Below, one piece after another: positions 13,562 to 15,490 of a stretch of 15,490 nucleotides of DNA. The notes under the pieces are model-generated. The model searched no databases. It was not told where the DNA came from and was given only the letters and a program-made list of their open reading frames with translations. A program made the position numbers and the translations under genes. The stretch covers positions 1 to 15,490 of the forward strand of contig JAUNQQ010000016.1 of NCBI GenBank assembly GCA_030536095.1. Direction: 5' to 3'. The first letter of the stretch is position 1, and each line of letters begins with the position of its first letter. Source of the stretch: Candidatus Saccharimonadota bacterium (lineage in GTDB: Bacteria; Patescibacteriota; Saccharimonadia; Saccharimonadales; Saccharimonadaceae).

Positions 13562-14467
13562 CTAAACCATCCTTAGATATTTTACCGCCGCTGTCGCTGC
13601 CACTGCGCCGTCACTCGTTGCTGTCACTAGCTGCCTGACCTCTTTTGCGCGATTATCCCCAGCCACAAAAATCCCCGGAACATTCGTCCTGCAGTCCTCT
13701 CCCGCCACCACATATCCTGCCGCATCCAGCTCAATCAGTTCCGAAAAAGCATCATTCTCTGGAATTCGTCCAATCGCTATAAATAGTCCATCCACCTTAA
13801 TTTTCTGCGTTTTTCCCTCCTTGTCCGTCACCTCAAGCCCCGTCAACTTCCCCTCCGAAACCAGTTTTGTTACCTGACTGTTATAAATCAGCTCAACATT
13901 CTCTCTTTTTTTTAGTTGCTCCACTACCGCCTCTTCTCCCCGAAATTCATCCCGCCGATGAATTAAGTAGACTTTTTCTGCCACATCCGCCAGATATAAT
14001 GCATCCCCCAGCGCCGTATTTCCGCCTCCAACCACAGCCACCTTCTTTTTCTTATAAAATGCCCCATCACAAGTCGCGCAATAACTAATTCCTTTTCCGG
14101 TCAATTCATCCTCACCTGCAAGCCCTAATTTCCGATTTTTTGACCCCGTCGTCAAAATCACCGTTTTCGCCGTATATTTTTCCTTACCCGTCTCTACTTC
14201 CTTTTTCTCGCCAAAATCCCGAATCTCCAACACCTTCTCAAACTTAATTTCCGCTCCTAGTTCTTTTGCCTGATTATATAATTTCGTTGCAAAATCAAAC
14301 CCCGATACATGCGCTTCCGCCGGATAATTCTCAATGTCGAGCGTATTTATAATCTGCCCGCCATAACTTTTTGCCTCTAAAACTAAGACCTTTTTTGCTG
14401 CTCGCTGCCCATAAATTGCCGCCGTTAGTCCCGCTGGTCCCGCTCCGACAATTATAATATCATACAT
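13562..14467 (-). CDS. trxB: Thioredoxin reductase, NADPH-dependent flavoprotein (301 aa)
   Basis: Passes electrons from NADPH through FAD and a redox disulfide to thioredoxin. FAD-binding GAGPAG (8-13), redox-active CATC (Cys130, Cys133), NADPH-binding GGGNTALGDA (147-156) and HRRDEFR (170-176), and the C-terminal FAD motif FVAGDN are all present. HRRxxxR favours NADPH over NADH. Length is that of low-molecular-weight bacterial TrxR. The start ATG overlaps the trxA stop by one base (TAATG) with GGAGGGGAG just upstream, so the two genes are translationally coupled. The 3' end lies 11 nt from the convergent 484-aa gene, with no hairpin between them. Confidence 0.97.
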   Translation of the reverse strand: MYDIIIVGAGPAGLTAAIYGQRAAKKVLVLEAKSYGGQIINTLDIENYPAEAHVSGFDFATKLYNQAKELGAEIKFEKVLEIRDFGEKKEVETGKEKYTAKTVILTTGSKNRKLGLAGEDELTGKGISYCATCDGAFYKKKKVAVVGGGNTALGDALYLADVAEKVYLIHRRDEFRGEEAVVEQLKKRENVELIYNSQVTKLVSEGKLTGLEVTDKEGKTQKIKVDGLFIAIGRIPENDAFSELIELDAAGYVVAGEDCRTNVPGIFVAGDNRAKEVRQLVTATSDGAVAATAAVKYLRMV

Positions 14468-14781
14468 TACTCCCCTCCAATCATTTTTTCAATTTCCTCT
14501 TTTACGACCAGCCCGACACTCCGCTGTTCCTCTTTTCCATCCTTAAACAACACTAAACAGGGAATTGACGAAACTTCATATTTCTCAGCTAATTCCTCCC
14601 CATCTTCAATATTAACCGAAACGATTTTAACCTTATCATTCTCCTCCGCGATTTCCTCTAATGTCGGCCGAATCATCCGGCACGGCCCACACCAATCCGC
14701 ATAAAAATCCACCAAAACCGGCTTCTCGCTCTCCAATACTTCTGCCGAATAATTGTCTTTATTTATCTCTGTAATTGCCAT
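14467..14781 (-). CDS. trxA: Thioredoxin (104 aa)
   Basis: Small cytoplasmic dithiol carrier. The active site is WCGPC (Cys31, Cys34) after VLVDFYAD; the cis-proline loop is SSIPCLVLF (Pro74). The residue after the cis-proline, usually Thr, is Cys75, giving a third thiol close to the active site. AAAGGAGG lies 3 nt before the ATG. It sits between gpx (52 nt upstream) and trxB (overlapping), so it is well placed to carry electrons between the two. Confidence 0.97.
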   Translation of the reverse strand: MAITEINKDNYSAEVLESEKPVLVDFYADWCGPCRMIRPTLEEIAEENDKVKIVSVNIEDGEELAEKYEVSSIPCLVLFKDGKEEQRSVGLVVKEEIEKMIGGE

Positions 14782-14833
14782 TTTCCTCCTTTTATAGATA
14801 TAAACCAGCGCGATAATCCGATAATTCTAATGC

Positions 14834-15373
14834 TTATAATAACTCCACTAAATCACTTTCAATCTCGCTCGGATTAAAAGTCGAATCATATCTTTTTACC
14901 GCATTCCCTTCCTTATTAACTAAGAACTTTGTAAAATTCCAAACAATATCCCCCTCCTTTTTACAAGTCGCGCTCATCTTAGTAATTGCCTTCATTGCCA
15001 CCTTATTTTTCATTCCCTTCACTTCCTCCTTCGGCTGCTGCTCCTTCAGAATCGCAAAAACCGGACTCGCATTTTCTCCATTCACCTCAATCTTCGCAAA
15101 TTGGTCAAACTTAGTTTTATATTTTGCCGTACAAAACTCATGAATTTCATCATCACTCCCCGGCGCCTGATGTCCAAACTGATCACAGGGAAAATCCAGC
15201 ACCTCAAATCCTTTACTATGATATTTTTCGTATAATTTCTCAATCGCTTCATATTGCGGCGTAAATCCACACCCCGTCGCCGTATTTACCACTAGCGACA
15301 CTTTTCCTTTTAACGCACCCAGGTCAAAATCATCTCCCGCCCTGGTCTTAACTTTCAAGTCATAAATCCCCAT
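14834..15373 (-). CDS. Glutathione peroxidase family protein, probably a thioredoxin-dependent 2-Cys peroxidase (179 aa)
   Basis: Reduces H2O2 and organic hydroperoxides. Motifs: VNTATGCGFTPQY (peroxidatic Cys35, ordinary Cys and not selenocysteine), FPCDQFGHQAPG (catalytic Gln69; the family's Asn in FPCNQF is Asp64), and WNFTKFLV (Trp145, Asn146). HEFCTAKYKTKFDQF carries Cys81 at the place of the resolving cysteine of non-seleno GPx enzymes, which take electrons from thioredoxin and not glutathione. The adjacent trxA and trxB support this. Residues 121-140 (KNKVAMKAITKM region) are basic. AAGGAA precedes the ATG by about 8 nt. It is first in the gpx-trxA-trxB cluster. Confidence 0.95.
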   Translation of the reverse strand: MGIYDLKVKTRAGDDFDLGALKGKVSLVVNTATGCGFTPQYEAIEKLYEKYHSKGFEVLDFPCDQFGHQAPGSDDEIHEFCTAKYKTKFDQFAKIEVNGENASPVFAILKEQQPKEEVKGMKNKVAMKAITKMSATCKKEGDIVWNFTKFLVNKEGNAVKRYDSTFNPSEIESDLVELL

Positions 15374-15419
15374 ATCGCTATTCCTTATTCCTTTTCCAGA
15401 TTAACTTGTACCCACCCTA

Positions 15420-15447
15420 ATTTTATCAAATCCACTTTCCGTGTCAA
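15420..15447 (-). promoter_or_regulatory. Promoter of the gpx-trxA-trxB cluster
   Basis: On the - strand, perfect -35 TTGACA (15447-15442), 16-nt spacer, -10 TAAAAT (15425-15420). The start near 15413 leaves a leader of about 40 nt with an AAGGAA site, unlike the leaderless genes in this window. No second clear promoter is visible before trxA or trxB. Confidence 0.75.
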
Positions 15448-15461
15448 TACTTTTTCAGGTG

Positions 15462-15479
15462 TTATTATTTCTGTAATAA
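15462..15479. promoter_or_regulatory. Small inverted repeat and possible divergent promoter at the window edge
   Basis: TTATTA (15462-15467) and TAATAA (15474-15479) form a 6-bp inverted repeat with a 6-nt centre, upstream of the gpx promoter. The right arm could be a + strand -10 box placing +1 on an ATG at 15486, the same spacing as the leaderless genes. No good -35 is seen and the reading frame is cut by the window end. Confidence 0.25.
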
Positions 15480-15490
15480 TTACGCATGTT

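Noticed and set aside
14834-15373. Selenocysteine in the GPx
   Set aside because: The peroxidatic position is an ordinary Cys codon within an uninterrupted frame.
1-15490. LPxTG-like sorting signal as sortase substrate
   Set aside because: None of the complete proteins here ends in an LPxTG-type motif, hydrophobic helix and basic tail; the 484-aa protein has a terminal helix but no sorting motif and no signal peptide.

Overview
This window looks like chromosomal DNA from a Patescibacteria (CPR) bacterium, most likely a Saccharibacteria (TM7) relative. That is inferred from protein character, not from a marker-gene search. Pointers are a giant VirB6/TrbL-like membrane protein with the segment GISNLGIKRMLPRLI, a very short TsaB, a FolD with a shortened substrate loop, and a triosephosphate isomerase with a non-canonical catalytic loop. 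UGA is not read through in any gene seen, so the standard code fits. There is no insertion sequence, prophage gene, CRISPR array or integrase.

Layout. 1-258 (+): 3' part of tsaB, facing an unknown basic protein (318-1196, -) across a bidirectional terminator. 1266-2152 (-): tRNA-Leu(CAA) followed 14 nt later by folD, which starts at UUG. 2199-3851 (-): a membrane sortase with an unusual ~300-residue Asn/Gln/Tyr-rich cytoplasmic extension. 3944-9079 (-): a 1711-residue VirB6/TrbL-like protein with an exported N-terminal domain, a multi-pass core and a ~1090-residue soluble tail ending in polyproline. 9344-11251 (-): dnaK under a sigma70-type promoter overlapped by a CIRCE operator. 11363-13550 (+): tpiA, then an overlapping gene for a charge-segregated, tail-anchored, probably disordered protein. 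13562-15373 (-): trxB, trxA and a 2-Cys glutathione peroxidase, read in the order gpx-trxA-trxB.

How the genes work together. The gpx-trxA-trxB cluster is a complete NADPH to TrxB to TrxA to peroxidase chain. The sortase and the VirB6-like protein are neighbours on the same strand, but a strong hairpin lies between them and each has its own promoter, so a joint function is only a possibility. dnaK and tpiA are divergent and share a short control region.

The most interesting regulatory signal is promoter placement. For tpiA and the sortase, well-formed -35/-10 boxes put the expected transcription start on the start codon itself, and for the 1711-residue gene within about 3 nt of it. dnaK, trxA, trxB, gpx and the 292-residue gene instead have ordinary leaders or Shine-Dalgarno sites. 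The window therefore appears to mix leaderless and leadered translation. The best candidates for undescribed biology are the extended sortase, the giant VirB6-like protein, and the two unknown proteins at 318-1196 and 12096-13550.
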